Shown piece after piece: positions 33,371-45,056 of a stretch of DNA of 64,000 nucleotides (its first letter is position 1; the number at the start of each line of letters is the position of its first letter). Under the pieces are notes generated by a model. It was given only the letters and a program-made list of their open reading frames with translations. It did not search any database and was not told the DNA's origin. Position numbers and translations under genes: made by a program. This stretch comes from Larimichthys crocea (Eukaryota; Chordata; Actinopteri; Sciaenidae), in NCBI RefSeq assembly GCF_000972845.2, contig NC_040017.1, positions 27,794,061-27,858,060 on the forward strand, written 5' to 3'.

Positions 33371-36300
33371 CATTTGAGGCTTTGCTGGAAGGTTCGAGGT
33401 TTTTCTCTAACCACGAGGAATCAAAAGCTCCCAGACAAACATTTCTGACCCTGTGTGATTACTAATGTGAGCATGCTCACTATGGCTACAATGACTGGCT
33501 GACAGTGATTGAAAAATAAAATATTCATCAATACAAACGAGTGTGAGGAATCATGTTTAGATGCATAATCCAGTGCTTTGGACTGACGTCCTTAGTTTTA
33601 GGAGTTTCTTCTAACTCAGCTTTTAGCCTCAGGAAGTTTTTGAGAATATATCCTGTGGTGATGAAAGAGATGGCCAGTACTGGGGAAACAGTCCGTACAC
33701 TCTGGACCTGCCTGAAGGCAACAGCAACCAGGACATGCAGTTCACATTTTGATTCATTTTCAGAGCGCTGAAAGCAAAGCTTCATGAAGCTTCATCCGTT
33801 CTTCTCTGAAAACAAAGAAGCCTCAGGTTGTGTTCATCTTTGATGGTTTGGATCAGTGTCCACTTCCTTTAGACCTCCTTCACAATAAAACTCTGATGCT
33901 ACAAAGTCAAGTTCACTGGATGAGCATTTCCCACCTGAATGTGTTGACACAGTGACGGTCAGAGGGTCCAATGACCCAGAAGAACCACTTTGACTGTTAA
34001 AGGTTAAAGGTTCTAGCACAGTAACGGTTAAGAGCAAAGTCTTTGTCTTTTTTACTTTAATTGTGAAGCAAAAAGGAGGCCGCTGAGAAAAAGTGAATTT
34101 CTCAGATGTAGCTTGTAGCCGCTGCAGAAGGGCGAACATAGTTGAGAAAGGCATCACTCACCGTAGGTGAGAGCACTGCAGCTACGTTTCCGCCTTGTTC
34201 AGTGCAGTTTAGTTCTGCTGGGACGAAAGACAAAAGTTCATCCACCATCCTGAAGCAACGAGTTCAAACTGAGGACGGGAGCTCGGCGGTAAGAGACCGG
34301 AGACAGCAGCAGAGAGGACAAATGATGGCTGAAGGACGTCCAAGGTGTTTCATGTATAAATACTCTCGTGATGTGAAGCTGGAACTTTTCAGAGCTTCCT
34401 ATCCTTCATAAGTGAGACATGGTACATTCAGAGTTTGTCCAAATCTAACACAGGTGTCAGTGTGCACTGCTGCAGAGATCGTTGTGTTACCAAAGAACAA
34501 ACGTGACAGGTCTGTTCTCTTGAATGAACCACTGACAGGGCGTCATAACTGCTCCCTGCTCTCAGCTGCAGCAGCGATAACGTCAGTTTGACAGAAATAC
34601 ACCGTTCACCGTGTTGTTTCAACACACTGCGAAATAAGGACGCTCTTCGTCAAGGTTAATAGTCTTCCCTGTAAATCTTTGCACCTTTATGGGGTCCTGT
34701 TGGGTCACCCTCCATCGGAAAAGCAATTGCACATGCACGACAAATTCAGTTCATTTTGCCATAGACACATAAGGTAACATCACGTCCTTGGTGGACATGC
34801 AAGATAAGAAACAATCAAATCAAGCAACCAAGAAAGAAAGAAGTGTGTTTGTTCGACCTCATCGGTCCACTGCAACCACCTTCACCAACGAACAGAACTC
34901 TGTAGACACGAAAACAAGACGTGTTGTGATAAAACACAAAATGATTGAGCACGTCAGCCTGTTATTCATACACCACGCTGAGGGATTACAGCATCGCAGA
35001 GACTCTCAGTCATTTCATGAATGAGTTCCTTTGAATCTCTGGGAGAAATAAGGCTCCATTAAAGTGTTGTTACGTGCGACCTTCATGTGAGGAAAGAATG
35101 TAGCAGGCAACAAAATCGATGTTTCTAATATTTCTCGTGACACTGATAGACAGACTGTACTTAATGTGGACTGGTCACATCTGTTTGATACCCAGTCCCA
35201 TTAAAAATCCGGCGGATCAGATCGATGCATCTCGTCTTGATGTGTTCAGATCAAGATACTTCTCTTCTACATCCTGCTCGTCTCTCTCTCTCTGTCGGTT
35301 CACACACTCAGCAGCAGCCTAATGAACCCATGTTGGGTTTGCAGAGACGCCTCATTTCTGATTCATTTGGATGTGTTTCTGTTGGAGGGCGAAAGAGAGG
35401 AAAGTGTGACGTCTTTTTAACGTCGTATGTGTGATTAACATGAGCGTTAACTTTGCATAAAGTCAAACAAACACAGGTTCATTCACTTATTTTAAGCTCT
35501 GCTGCGACCTTTTACCAAAACAGAATCACATCTCTGGTCGCCTTCCGTCACCTCTTCAGCTCCTTCACAGTATTTTTCTGTATTTCCTGATTTAAAAGCT
35601 TCACTGAGCGGCTGAAATATCTAAAAATGGAACACTGCTCTTACAAGGGCATTACCTTTTGATGTGTGTTGGACAGGTTCATTAGCTGAACCTAAGAGAA
35701 CAGACTGGACAGAATGCAGTGCAGGGGGAAGAGGAGACGTCCATCCGACTGGATATTTCCACATAAGAAATTCAACAGAGCCAACGCCGTCATACTGCAG
35801 TGACATTCAGTGGGCCACAGGCTCGGTTACCATCATGCTACCTCGTATTAAAGATTTCCACGTCTGGAAGAAGCAGCACAGTGACAGCAGCAGTCTAATG
35901 TGTGGACCATGCTGCCTCATCTGTAGTCAGAATTCAATTAACGTCTCAGTCTCCACTGAGACTAAAGAATAATTTTATAAGTCTAATATATCATCATTTT
36001 CCAAAGACAACATGGACCGCACCTCCCACACAGTCAGAGTGAATGCAGAGGATAATGAAGGCGGTTAGATTCTGCATTATGCAGCTCAGGCTGGCTTGTG
36101 AAATGGCAGAGCGTCTCTCTGAGATGTTCCTGTGGCCTCTGTCCTCGGGGTAGACAGGACTTAAATATGCAGCGGTGAAGGCATCAGGGCATGTGGTCTC
36201 TGTTTCCAGGGCTGGAGAAACTCCAGTAACAAGTTGCCACTCGTTGCTCTCAATTTAAAAAATTGACTTGTGTGTGTGTGTGCAATGCAGCATGAGCTGA

Positions 36301-38804
36301 AACCCTCTGCTGCGCATTAATAAGACAAACATCTGCTGCTGCTGCTGTGTCATTCTAGTGTCGGTCCCAAACTCAGACATCGCAATTTTATATTTCAGCC
36401 TTCAACACCAGACTGAGAGCGCTGCCCAGTAAGGCCGAACACAAAGGGAGGAAACATTACAGTGACCCACACTGAGCCTTCAGCAAACTGAAACCAGATC
36501 CTGCAGCAGCAGACTGACAGGCAGAGGCAGTGCAGGGACTCAGTGAGTCTATACATGGCAGAGGTGTCAAAGAAACCAGGATCAACAGCCTCGTTTCCAC
36601 TGCGTGACAGGACGTTCCTCATCATCAGTGTGTGGCTGCTCGTCACAGCAAGGAGACAAACTTTGTTTAAGCAAAGGCTGAAGGCATCAAGACAGATGAT
36701 CTCTGGTGACTCCCCCTGTGGACTGCCGTGTTTTCACTCCACCTCTTGGTATCGGATCAGCTCACTCAGAACCTCGACTGAGGCCATATTAAAAAACACA
36801 GCTAGAAGCTACTAGAACCCACACACTGGACCTTTAAGAAACTTATTTAATACTCTGTGAAGTTCATAAGAGGCTTATATATAACGTTTCCACTGTTTCA
36901 GCTGATTAAAACATGTTTGTGTGCAGTAGAAAGCTGAAAATAATGCTTAAAGTGCAATAAAACTTAAGAGTAGATGTTTTTATAATAAGGAACATTTTAG
37001 GAGGTACCACAGGTAGATACATACAGGTGGATAAAACACACAGCCTTATGTAACGAGTTCTGTAATAAACGTACACACACACACACACTCTCACACACAC
37101 ACTCTCACAGTAAAGTTTGACACTTCATTAAATCTCCTTGTTCTTAGCGAGCGTCTGGGCCGGCCCAAGGTTAATGAGGCCGTTCAGGCTGCAGTAAAGG
37201 TTTCACTACAGGCTGCTCGACGCCATAAAGAAGCTATCACACTGCAGCCGTGACTAGTGCACAGCAAACATCGCAGCACAGTGAATGTTTCCGATCGTGT
37301 CATGGACGGAAACTAATTAGGCTCATTAGAGCAACATTTTATTTGGGATTAGAGCAGGACGATGAATATTTGAAGCAGCGTGTTGACACTTTTATCTGAG
37401 TCGGAGGGAGGGAGGGTCTGTGCAGCAAACACCGAGACACTGACTCACGTCTGCAGCCAGCATCCACTGGATGTTTGACGTCTGCTCCACAGATAAATGT
37501 AGTATTCTTGTTCTGATGTTTGCAGCAAGAACACACAGAGCTTGAATGTCAAAGTCATTTCAGACGCAGACTTAGTCTGGATGTTTGTTCATATGCATGG
37601 TGACATCATTTAATGTAACAGGCAGCAGAACTGCAGCTCAGTGTCAGAGTAACTAAAGCCACCTGTGCAGGTGTGCAGGGTCTGCAACACATCAGGCTTC
37701 CTGAGCTCTTATGTCACATGTTATATAATGTTTGACTGTCAGGATAATATAAGTACATACACAGCACAGCTCAGCTATCAGGGAGATAAAACCACACCAA
37801 GGCCGGAGCCAGAACTTTAGTTGCTTTGCCTTTAAGTTGCTTTCCACACAGGAGATGATGTCAACTGCTGAAATCAGAGCCCGAGAGCTTCGAGGCTTTC
37901 GTAGCTTTGTGAGTTGATCCCAGAAATCCTCCGTCACCGTCACATGAAGGAAACGTGGCGTCACACTGGGACTGAACTAAATCAACAGTCATCTGTTGTT
38001 TATTCGTCTATGAGAAGCGTCGGTGCTGATGGTGGAGGAAAGGTTTTTTCACACTGCCTGGCAGAGACTGACAGGATGCATAATTCAACATTTAGGTGCC
38101 ACCCCAGGGTGCATCATGGGAATACAGCGGTGTCAATCAATCTAGCTGGCTTGCAGGAACGGAAAGCGCTGAGTCATGAAGAGCACATGATTAATAAAAC
38201 ACTGGACAGACACTTGAAAGTAGCAGAAGAATGAAACAAGCTGCATGATGAGGTTACTCAGTGGAAGCATCGTGTCCTCTGGTCTGCGATACGTCGGCCT
38301 GTGTTTGTGCAGCAGGAGGAAGTGTGGATGCAGTCTATGATGCTGACACAGAGGGCAGCATGGCAGACAAAGGCAGCGACGAATAGTATCCACAGGTTAA
38401 CGTGAGCACACTGTGAGGCAGACTGTCTAGGAATGGATGTGGGGAGCCGTCACAGGTTTCATCTGGCTGATAATTCTGTTTGTGCAGGAAGTGTCAGGCG
38501 GTGACTGGAGCTGCACACTGAGGCGAGTACTGAACGCTCACAGCAGGGTGTTTGTGTACAGAGCCGATCTGTTTCAGTCTGAAGTCCTGCTCGAACTCAT
38601 CATTTAGCTCTGCTCAGTAAACATGTTACAAAGATGGACAATAGAGTAGCTAATGTTAGTAGCTCAGTCTGGTAGCCAGGCTGCTTGAACTGTGAGTGTG
38701 TGGACCACAGGGAGGAAGAAGAAGGAGAAGTTCACAGGCTCAGCAGTCAGCAGCCTCTATGGACATGATGGCAGAGGAGAAGAGAGTGAAGAGGACGGAG
38801 ATAT
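33371..38804. other. Long stretch without recognised genes
   Basis: 5.4 kb of non-coding sequence. A short run ACCCACACACTGGACCTTTAAG near 36817 resembles the end of a common fish repeat. CA-rich bits lie at 37072-37105. Open frames (for example 35664-35972 and 33528-33785) are below 110 codons and lack domains. Confidence 0.5.
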
Positions 38805-38900
38805 AATGTGGGACTTTTAGTGGTTGGTGAGAGCTTGGTGAAATAAAAGGCTGAAAGACAGACGCCGAGCTGGGCTGACTGCTGCTGGACTAGGCAGTGA
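38805..38900 (-). repeat. Unidentified interspersed repeat, copy 2 of an inverted pair
   Basis: 38813-38900 is identical, as reverse complement, to 24713-24800. Homology continues to 38805 with one 4-base length difference. Flanks do not match those of the other copy. Confidence 0.9.
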
Positions 38901-38966
38901 TATTAACTCAGGGCTTAACCTGAGTGGAACCTTAAAAAACAAGAAACTCAGTAAAATGGTTGTATA

Positions 38967-38989
38967 ATGTGTGTGTGTGTGTGTGTGTT
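38967..38989 (+). repeat. (TG)n microsatellite
   Basis: A short TG run of about 22 bases. Confidence 0.85.
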
Positions 38990-39241
38990 GTACCTCTTTG
39001 ACATTCAGAGGTTTTCACTGAGGGGGAAAAAAGAAGTTTAATCTTTTAACTTCCAGAGTAAGAATTAAAAAGGCTGGTCTATAATTTAATTTGACCTCGT
39101 TATCACGAGCCAGTGACTGTTAGCGAGCTCCCATAAAAATCTAATGAATTCTCACCGCCGTCGTTTTGCCAAATGAAGTTCTGTGTGGCCAGAAAAACCT
39201 GCTGCTGCCCGGGCTGATAGAGATCACAGGGTTTGCATGTA

Positions 39242-39532
39242 CAGTGGTCCCTCGTTTATCGCGGGGGATACGTTTTAAAAATAACCCGCAATAAACGAAA
39301 TCTGCGAAGTAAGTTTTACAATTATGATACATGTTTTAAGGCCGTAAAACCCCTAACCACACACTTTTATACACCTTTATACACGCATTTTGTACAGTAC
39401 TCCCTTAGTTAATCAGGACACAGAACACAAGCGTGTTCATACTGTTACAGTACGCTGTAAAAAAAAAGCAAAATTACACTAAAAAACAGCGAGTCCGCGT
39501 AAAGTGAACCGCGTTATAGCGAGGGACAACTG
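39242..39532 (+). mobile_element. Complete Tigger/pogo-type MITE, 291 bp
   Basis: The left end CAGTGGTCCCTCGTTTATC and the inverted right end CAGTTGTCCCTCGCTATAAC match in 12 of the first 13 bases and then partly on. TA lies at 39240-39241 and 39533-39534, the target-site duplication expected of Tc1/mariner-class elements. The left part also contains an internal hairpin (TTTATCGCGGG near 39255 against CCCGCAATAAAC near 39285), typical of Tigger relatives with CAGTNGTCCCTCG ends. The interior carries no coding sequence, so a pogo-like transposase would have been needed in trans. Confidence 0.9.
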
Positions 39533-39534
39533 TA

Positions 39535-40226
39535 CAGTTACTGACATTTGTCATTCGACTTGTTGGGTAGCTTCTCTTTCTCTTACAGCTTCACTGCAAA
39601 GGAAACGTGCTGAAGATTCCCACGATGTTGACTTCCTAACCGGTTGTTCTGTTGATGCTTTGCTGGATTGCGTCCTGAAAGGAGGCCATGGGTGTGAAGA
39701 GGTCAAAGGTTAACACGTCGCTGAGACTGCAGCTGATCTTTGACGTGACGCCTCACGCTGATCATCCCCAGAGGACCAGTCATCACTTCACGCCTCCTCC
39801 GAGGCCTTTTACAGCCCGACGCTCCGAGGAAAACCTCACCTGTCACTGTGACTGATCTGAAATCAATATTCAAACACTGTGGTCAGCACTACCTGCAGCT
39901 TTAACTGAGAGAATAAACAACAAAGAAATAAATATGAGCAGTCACTATGGAAATGATTAATACCAGCGCTGTGTGTGCATACTGCAGTTTATCTATCGCC
40001 TCCAGGGAGGGCTGCTCGGGACGCTTTGGTTCAGACTGAAACGTCTGAACTGTTGGACGGATCGACATGAAGCCTGCTTCAGAGAATTACAGACTCAGAG
40101 GATAAAGCGTCCTGACTCCAGTGATCCCTCTAATCTGTCGCCTGCTGCTGCTCACTTCATTATTTCAAAGATGCTTCACAAATAATCAGACGCGTCGTCG
40201 TCAACATTTCTGCTGCTGAGCCGTGT
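39535..40226. other. No feature recognised; 5' flank of tRNA gene
   Basis: Non-coding. No TATA-like or other upstream element that I can tie to the tRNA gene, which has internal promoters. Confidence 0.5.
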
Positions 40227-40318
40227 GGCTCTGTGGCGCAACGGATAGCGCGTTGGACTTCTAGACACGTACACATGAAGTAATTCAAAGGTTGTGGGTT
40301 CGAGTCCCACCAGAGTCG
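40227..40318 (+). tRNA. tRNA-Arg(TCT), with a 19-base intron
   Basis: The 92-base gene folds into a full cloverleaf. The acceptor stem GGCTCTG pairs with CAGAGTC (40311-40317), followed by discriminator G. The D stem is GCGC/GCGC. The anticodon stem TTGGA pairs with TTCAA, and the T stem GTGGG pairs with CCCAC around TTCGAGT. The anticodon TCT is at 40260-40262 and reads AGA arginine codons. An intron occupies 40264-40282, directly after the base 3' of the anticodon, which is the canonical place; vertebrate tRNA-Arg-TCT genes typically carry an intron here. The A box TGGCGCAACGG and the B box GGTTCGAGTCC are perfect. CCA is not encoded, as expected in eukaryotes. All paired positions are intact, so the gene looks functional. 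One oddity is that no run of four T lies in the next 100 bases (only CTTT at 40321-40324). Mature tRNA would be 73 bases before CCA addition. Confidence 0.97.
40264..40282 (+). other. tRNA-Arg(TCT) intron
   Basis: A 19-base intron beginning GACACGTACACATG, placed after position 37 of the tRNA. The exact ends could shift by one base because of a repeated A. Removal joins CTTCTA to ATTCAAAGG and restores a 7-base anticodon loop. Confidence 0.9.
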
Positions 40319-40474
40319 ATCTTTAAAAGCATGAATGTAAGCTGCAGAAGCTACAGTAGCCCAACACAGACAAAATAAATATCTCATGTGTTGGTGAGGG
40401 TGATGTGAGGAGATCGCAATGCAACTGAATTCTGCCTTTAAGTAAAGCTGATACTGAACTTGTGAAATTAGACT

Positions 40475-40560
40475 TCATGTCTCAGGCTCAGGAGGTAGAA
40501 CGGCGGTTTGATGCCCGGCTCCTCCAGTCTGCATGTCGACCTGTGTGAATGTATATGATT
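40475..40560 (+). mobile_element. tRNA-derived SINE fragment, internally deleted
   Basis: It contains CTCAGGCTCAGGAGGTAGA (A-box region), directly followed by GGCGGTTTGATGCCCGGCTC (B-box region) and CTCCAGTCTGCATGTCGA, then GTGTGAATGTATA. The order matches the minus strand of 18165-18475, but the segment between the boxes and most of the body are deleted. It starts 157 bases after the tRNA gene. Confidence 0.6.
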
Positions 40561-41000
40561 CCCTTCTCTGTATATAACAGATAAGTAAATGTAAAAGGTA
40601 ACACGATGAACATTTACAGTAGTTTACAGTAAAACGCAGTCAATCAGATTTATGTTGTATTTTCATGTTAATTATGTGTAAAAAGATTTGGAACAAAACA
40701 CCAACCTTCATATGGAATCACCAAATTTCTACTGTATTGCAGTGAAATACTGTGATATTTATATATTCGACACTTCACAGCTTTTGTTCCTTTGATTAAA
40801 AAGTCAATTGAACGTTTGAATTCTAATCGGTCATTAGCTGAACACACATTTTATTTCAGGCACGTTTGAAGCTTCACTATTTATTTGATGCAGCAGTAAT
40901 GGCTTTTTCCTGCACTTTAATATATTTCCCTCCGTGCCTCGAGGCTTGTCTCTGTATTTTTAACCTGAGCTAACCTAACAAGGGAAAAGCCTGGTGACTC

Positions 41001-41002
<2 letters not shown>
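40561..41002. other. No feature recognised
   Basis: AT-rich non-coding sequence. Confidence 0.55.
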
Positions 41003-41066
<64 letters not shown>

Positions 41067-41072
41067 TGTGTG
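41003..41072 (+). repeat. (TG)n microsatellite
   Basis: A TG run of about 70 bases with one TA interruption near 41059. Confidence 0.95.
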
Positions 41073-43654
41073 AAATCACAGGAATTGCTGCAGCAACGAA
41101 TTAATGAGTGAGCGGTTGAGCCGGAGAAACAGAGGATACTCGACTGAATCAAAGTCCTGCGGTTCTTCACACGAGTGTTTCCATCATGACTAACTGGCTC
41201 GCAGCCAGCTTGGACAAAACTCTCCACTGAACACAAATCAGATCAGTCGATGTAGACTTTCTGTGTTTCAGCCACTTTGTTTGGACTGAGAATAAAAATG
41301 TTAGAGCTCTGTGTTTGTCTTTATTGCAAGATGGAATATTAAGGTCCAAGTAATGAATGTTAATTAAAAGGTAGAGAACATTTTTTGTGTTTTTTGAGAA
41401 GCAAATACGAGCTAAAGGCAGTCCTATCACCGAGGGACGACTCTTCTATCATCTCCTTTCCTTGGATTAGGAGTAATTAATTACTAAATTAAATTAATCA
41501 ACCATTTCCCTGCTAATCTGGAGCATCTAAATCACTTGTGAAGGGGAGGTCATGCCCACTCACTTCTTCTCAGCAGGTACTGATGAGGGTGGAAGAGTCA
41601 GTACACCTCCAAAGAGTCCGGCTCAACACCTTCCTACAATCTCATCTCATCACACAGCGGCTCGCAGAGGCTGGTAGAACATCAGAGAGCCAATGGAAGA
41701 AGCTTATTGTAGTATCAGCGCAGACACGGTGCAGACGTCTGCTCCTCCGGCTGCAGCAGGGAGGATGATGATGTTTGGAGGCCGTGCACCGTCTGATGAT
41801 TGCTTGATGTCATTATCTGTTCTGCTGCTCTATGCCATCGTTCTTTGTACTTTGGTCATTCTCTTGCACGTGTGTTCTCTCACATTAATGCAAACACAGA
41901 TTCACAACAAAAACCAGTTCCTCCCAGCAGTTCATATTTGGATAAATCAAATGATAAAAATTACTAAAAGCCTGATATGATGACCAGGAAATGTGAAGCA
42001 GTGTAGGTCTGTACTGTAAGCTAAATTATTGGTGCTCTAGAATCACATTTAGCCTCTTATGAGGATTAATGTTCTGACATTTACTAAGAATGTAAAGTGT
42101 TGCCCCTTAATTGAGACCGCTGCTGTTTTAATATTGTCCCTGGGAAGCAGCTGTATCTTCAGGTCTGTAGTATCCTCATGAAATATGGATGCATTGCATG
42201 CCTTCCTTGTCTTGTGGAGCTCACACAGCCCCTTAAATACTCCATGATTAATATCAATGTTGCAGAATCTTCCACATTTTAAGATCATGTCTTATCCATA
42301 TGTCAGGTCTTTCTGCTCTCAGTAAGGTGGGTGGAAGATTCAAGATATTTTTTAAATAAACAATAATTGTGAATTCCAAGTTTTATCACATACTTTCTGG
42401 TTTCCATTTGAAATGGGGACCAACTCTGTGGTCATCACTTCTGAGGACCACCCTTTTCTAAAGGTTCTAGAGATATGAAAAGAATTAGGTGTACTTGCCA
42501 TTGTTTAGTTAGCTCTAACGTGACCACACCAGTTTAGATCTGCAGTGTTGCCATGTTTGATTTCACTGGCTGCTTTTCATAGTCGGTGCAGAAATGTGAC
42601 CGAAGTGACGAAGCAATAATGCACACGATCCTGTTCATCAACATTCAGACACACACTTTGATAAGATGTATAAATGCAGCCTGTCTCCATCTGTCTCTCA
42701 TCAGCCCTCCTCTTCCTGTCCCCAGGACCCGATTGATCACGCTGCAGACCCTTGATTAAAGACCACAGAGGCACAAATTACAGAGGACCGTCGCTATTTT
42801 CTGTCTGCCTCTGTGTCTCCGTCACCTCCAGTGACGAACATTTAAATCATTAAAATTGTGTTGTTGTTTACGACGGACGGTGACAGGGAGGAAACGTAAT
42901 TTCAGCAATTGCGATGCAGAGCGAGCCAAACACGTTATTTCCTGCGAGCGCTGAGTGAACGCCGCGGTCGTCCTCGTGTGTGAGAGCCTCAAATTGCTGC
43001 TGGTGACATTTCAAAAAGTGACTTTTACTGCAAAAAGCTTCCACACGTGTAAGCAATGACTCAGCATCTGTAAAGCTGTACGTTTGTCAACCGTGGAGAG
43101 AAATAACTTCCTGTTAACGAGTTTTAATTTTCACCTCCTCGTCACGATCCTGCCACAGGACATGTAGGTCAAAGGCTCCCATAATGCCGTTCACGCTGCA
43201 GGCTGCAGCTGCTTTAATCCTTCAATTGAAGGTGTGAGATCACTGGATGCCCAAAGGACCGACAAACAGGCAATAAAAAAACTTTAAGGAATCAATTTTT
43301 ATGGTTTAACCTCGGCTGATTGGACAGCTCGGCTGTCCGTCATGTCACGCTGAGCTCAATATTTCACAGATTCACTCTCGAACTTTCACACCAACGTCAG
43401 TCGGTGGTACCTGCAGGTTTTATAGAGCAGGCTAAATCATCACCAGGTCGTGACTGATGGGTCATTATATGTTACTGTCCTGAGACTAACAGCACCGTTA
43501 GTCATTTCTGCATGTGCCCCAAAACAACACGTGCTTATGTTCAAGGAACAAAGCGTCCAGCAGCTGCAGGAATTATTCCAAAAGCAAAGAAAGAAGTCAG
43601 GATGGAGTTCAGGTGGCAACAAAACACAGGATTTAACATGTTTGCTGGAAGATG
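41073..43654. other. No gene recognised
   Basis: Non-coding as far as I can see. A 79-codon minus-strand frame at 42049-42288 has protein-like composition (GLCELHKTRKACNASIFHED segment) but has a stop just upstream of its first ATG, no partner exons and no family that I recognise; it may be an old retroelement or retrocopy piece. Confidence 0.45.
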
Positions 43655-43659
43655 GCCGT

Positions 43660-43800
43660 TCTGTTAAGCTGGTCTTGATATAAATATATAAGTATAGTGA
43701 CGGGGGAGATGACATGCAGCACAGGGTCTCTGTCCGGACTTGAACCCGGGCCACTGCAGCAGGTAAGAACTCCCCAAGGCCCCGTGAAGCCGGTCCTGAC
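43660..43800 (-). mobile_element. tRNA-derived SINE fragment (second family)
   Basis: On the minus strand, CCGTGAAGCC-complementary sequence leads into TGGCCCGGGTTCAAGTCC (B-box GGTTCAAGTCC at 43747-43737). This is followed by GGACAGAGACCCTGTGCTGC and ATGTCATCTCCCCCGTCAC. The latter resembles the body that follows the tRNA head in a common fish SINE. The A-box region near 43780 is degraded. Confidence 0.5.
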
Positions 43801-44604
43801 TGAGATGAACGACCTCAGTGACGGGACAGTCAATCATCTCGAGGCAGGGCGGGTCGATCACGTCTGAGAGGAAGAAAAGAGCAGCTTCCTTCCACCGTCC
43901 TGTCCTGAGAGGCAGATCTGATCTGATAATCACTTTTACCTAAACGATGATCAATAATCTGACACATTGAATTAACAGCTGTAGATATTTGGCCCACTTT
44001 ACCTGAGTGAAGGTCCCGATCCAACATTATCCTAAATTATTGATAAATTCTGAATAAAAGTTGAACTGACTCTCCTCCAGAGAGAGATCGATCCCTGCAG
44101 AGTTTTATTTGATCAAGTTACTCTCGTAATTAACATTAATTAGTGACAGCTGATATGATCTGCTAATAAGAGATAGCAGCTTTGTTCCTGTCAGAGTTCA
44201 GGTGTCAGAGCAGACTCTACGGAGAACGGCTGATACGTGCATGTCGCTTAAAGTAGTTTAAAGAGTTCTACCTCAAGCAGCTTCAGCACTGGAAGTACCG
44301 CTTACATGTTGAAGCATCAGTTATAAGCAGTACTATCACTCTGAAGATGTTATGGTCACTGTAGCTGCCACCCAACAACATGCTGTGTGCTTTGAATGTG
44401 CAGCAGAAGCAGCTGATCCTGTCTGTACACAAAGTCTGCTGCTGTCCCCTGTATAACACACGGCCCAGCAGGTTGAGCTTAAAATAGGAAATGGAAAGCA
44501 AGATGACACAATTATTATAGTCGGTTTTGTCTAATTGTATCATAAACGCTGTTTATTGTCTAGATAATAAGACTTTATTTGATTTGACTTTCAAAAATCT
44601 GTCA
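43801..44604. other. No feature recognised
   Basis: Non-coding. Confidence 0.5.
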
Positions 44605-44848
44605 ATCAGCTCCTGTCAGGTCCCGTTTAAAGTAAAATAGAGGATAAATCAGAGACACGTGCAGAGACCAAGGGGTCCTCAGGAGGACATGACAGATAGA
44701 GCTGAGTGTCATCTGCATAGCAATGATAGGAAAAGCCATGTGAGCGGATAATCGGACCCAGGGAAGTGGTGTAGATAGCAAATAGAAAGGGCCCCAGCAC
44801 CGAGCCCTGGGGCGCCCCTGTGGAGAGGCGAGGAGATCCATCCATCCA
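44605..44848 (-). mobile_element. LINE reverse-transcriptase fragment with YADD box
   Basis: On the minus strand the frame from 44845 reads '[22 protein letters not shown]', then '[25 protein letters not shown]' and '[13 protein letters not shown]'. [13 protein letters not shown] and YADD are adjacent conserved boxes of non-LTR reverse transcriptases; YADD (codons at 44719-44708) holds the catalytic aspartates. The fragment covers about 72 residues of a domain several times longer and ends abruptly on both sides. Upstream, at 44838-44852, is GGATGGATGGAT (minus strand), which looks like the tail of another element, so this is a nested insertion. The style is L2/Rex-like. It is inactive. Confidence 0.88.
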
Positions 44849-44969
44849 TCCATTTTAAGCAATGTTTCCAGCTGTGGATCCTAACGTTTTCCCAGGCCAG
44901 ACTTTGGTCAGGTCTAAAGTCAGCATGTTTGTAATTTGCGACATGATTGGAGAAGGTTAGTTGGTCATC

Positions 44970-45056
44970 ATGTCCAAATATGGTCACTTCTGGCTCCAAA
45001 AGAACAAGACTGAATTGAAATCGAGGCTTTAAATGGTTGTCCACAAACACGGCGCG
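44970..45056 (-). repeat. TGACGTCA-family repeat, probable fragment
   Basis: GGTCACTTCTGGCTCCAAAA, CGAGGCTTTAAATGG and GTCCACAAAC fit the order seen in the TGACGTCA fish repeat as I know it. Direct overlap with the other copies in this window is small, so the assignment is weaker. Confidence 0.4.

Noticed and set aside
36811..36840. ACACACTGGACCTTTAAG motif considered as the end of a named fish repeat
   Set aside because: Too short on its own, and I could not define the rest of the element.
42049..42288. Protein-like 79-codon minus-strand frame
   Set aside because: No family recognised, stop immediately upstream, no neighbouring exon; kept only as a remark in the annotation of that stretch.
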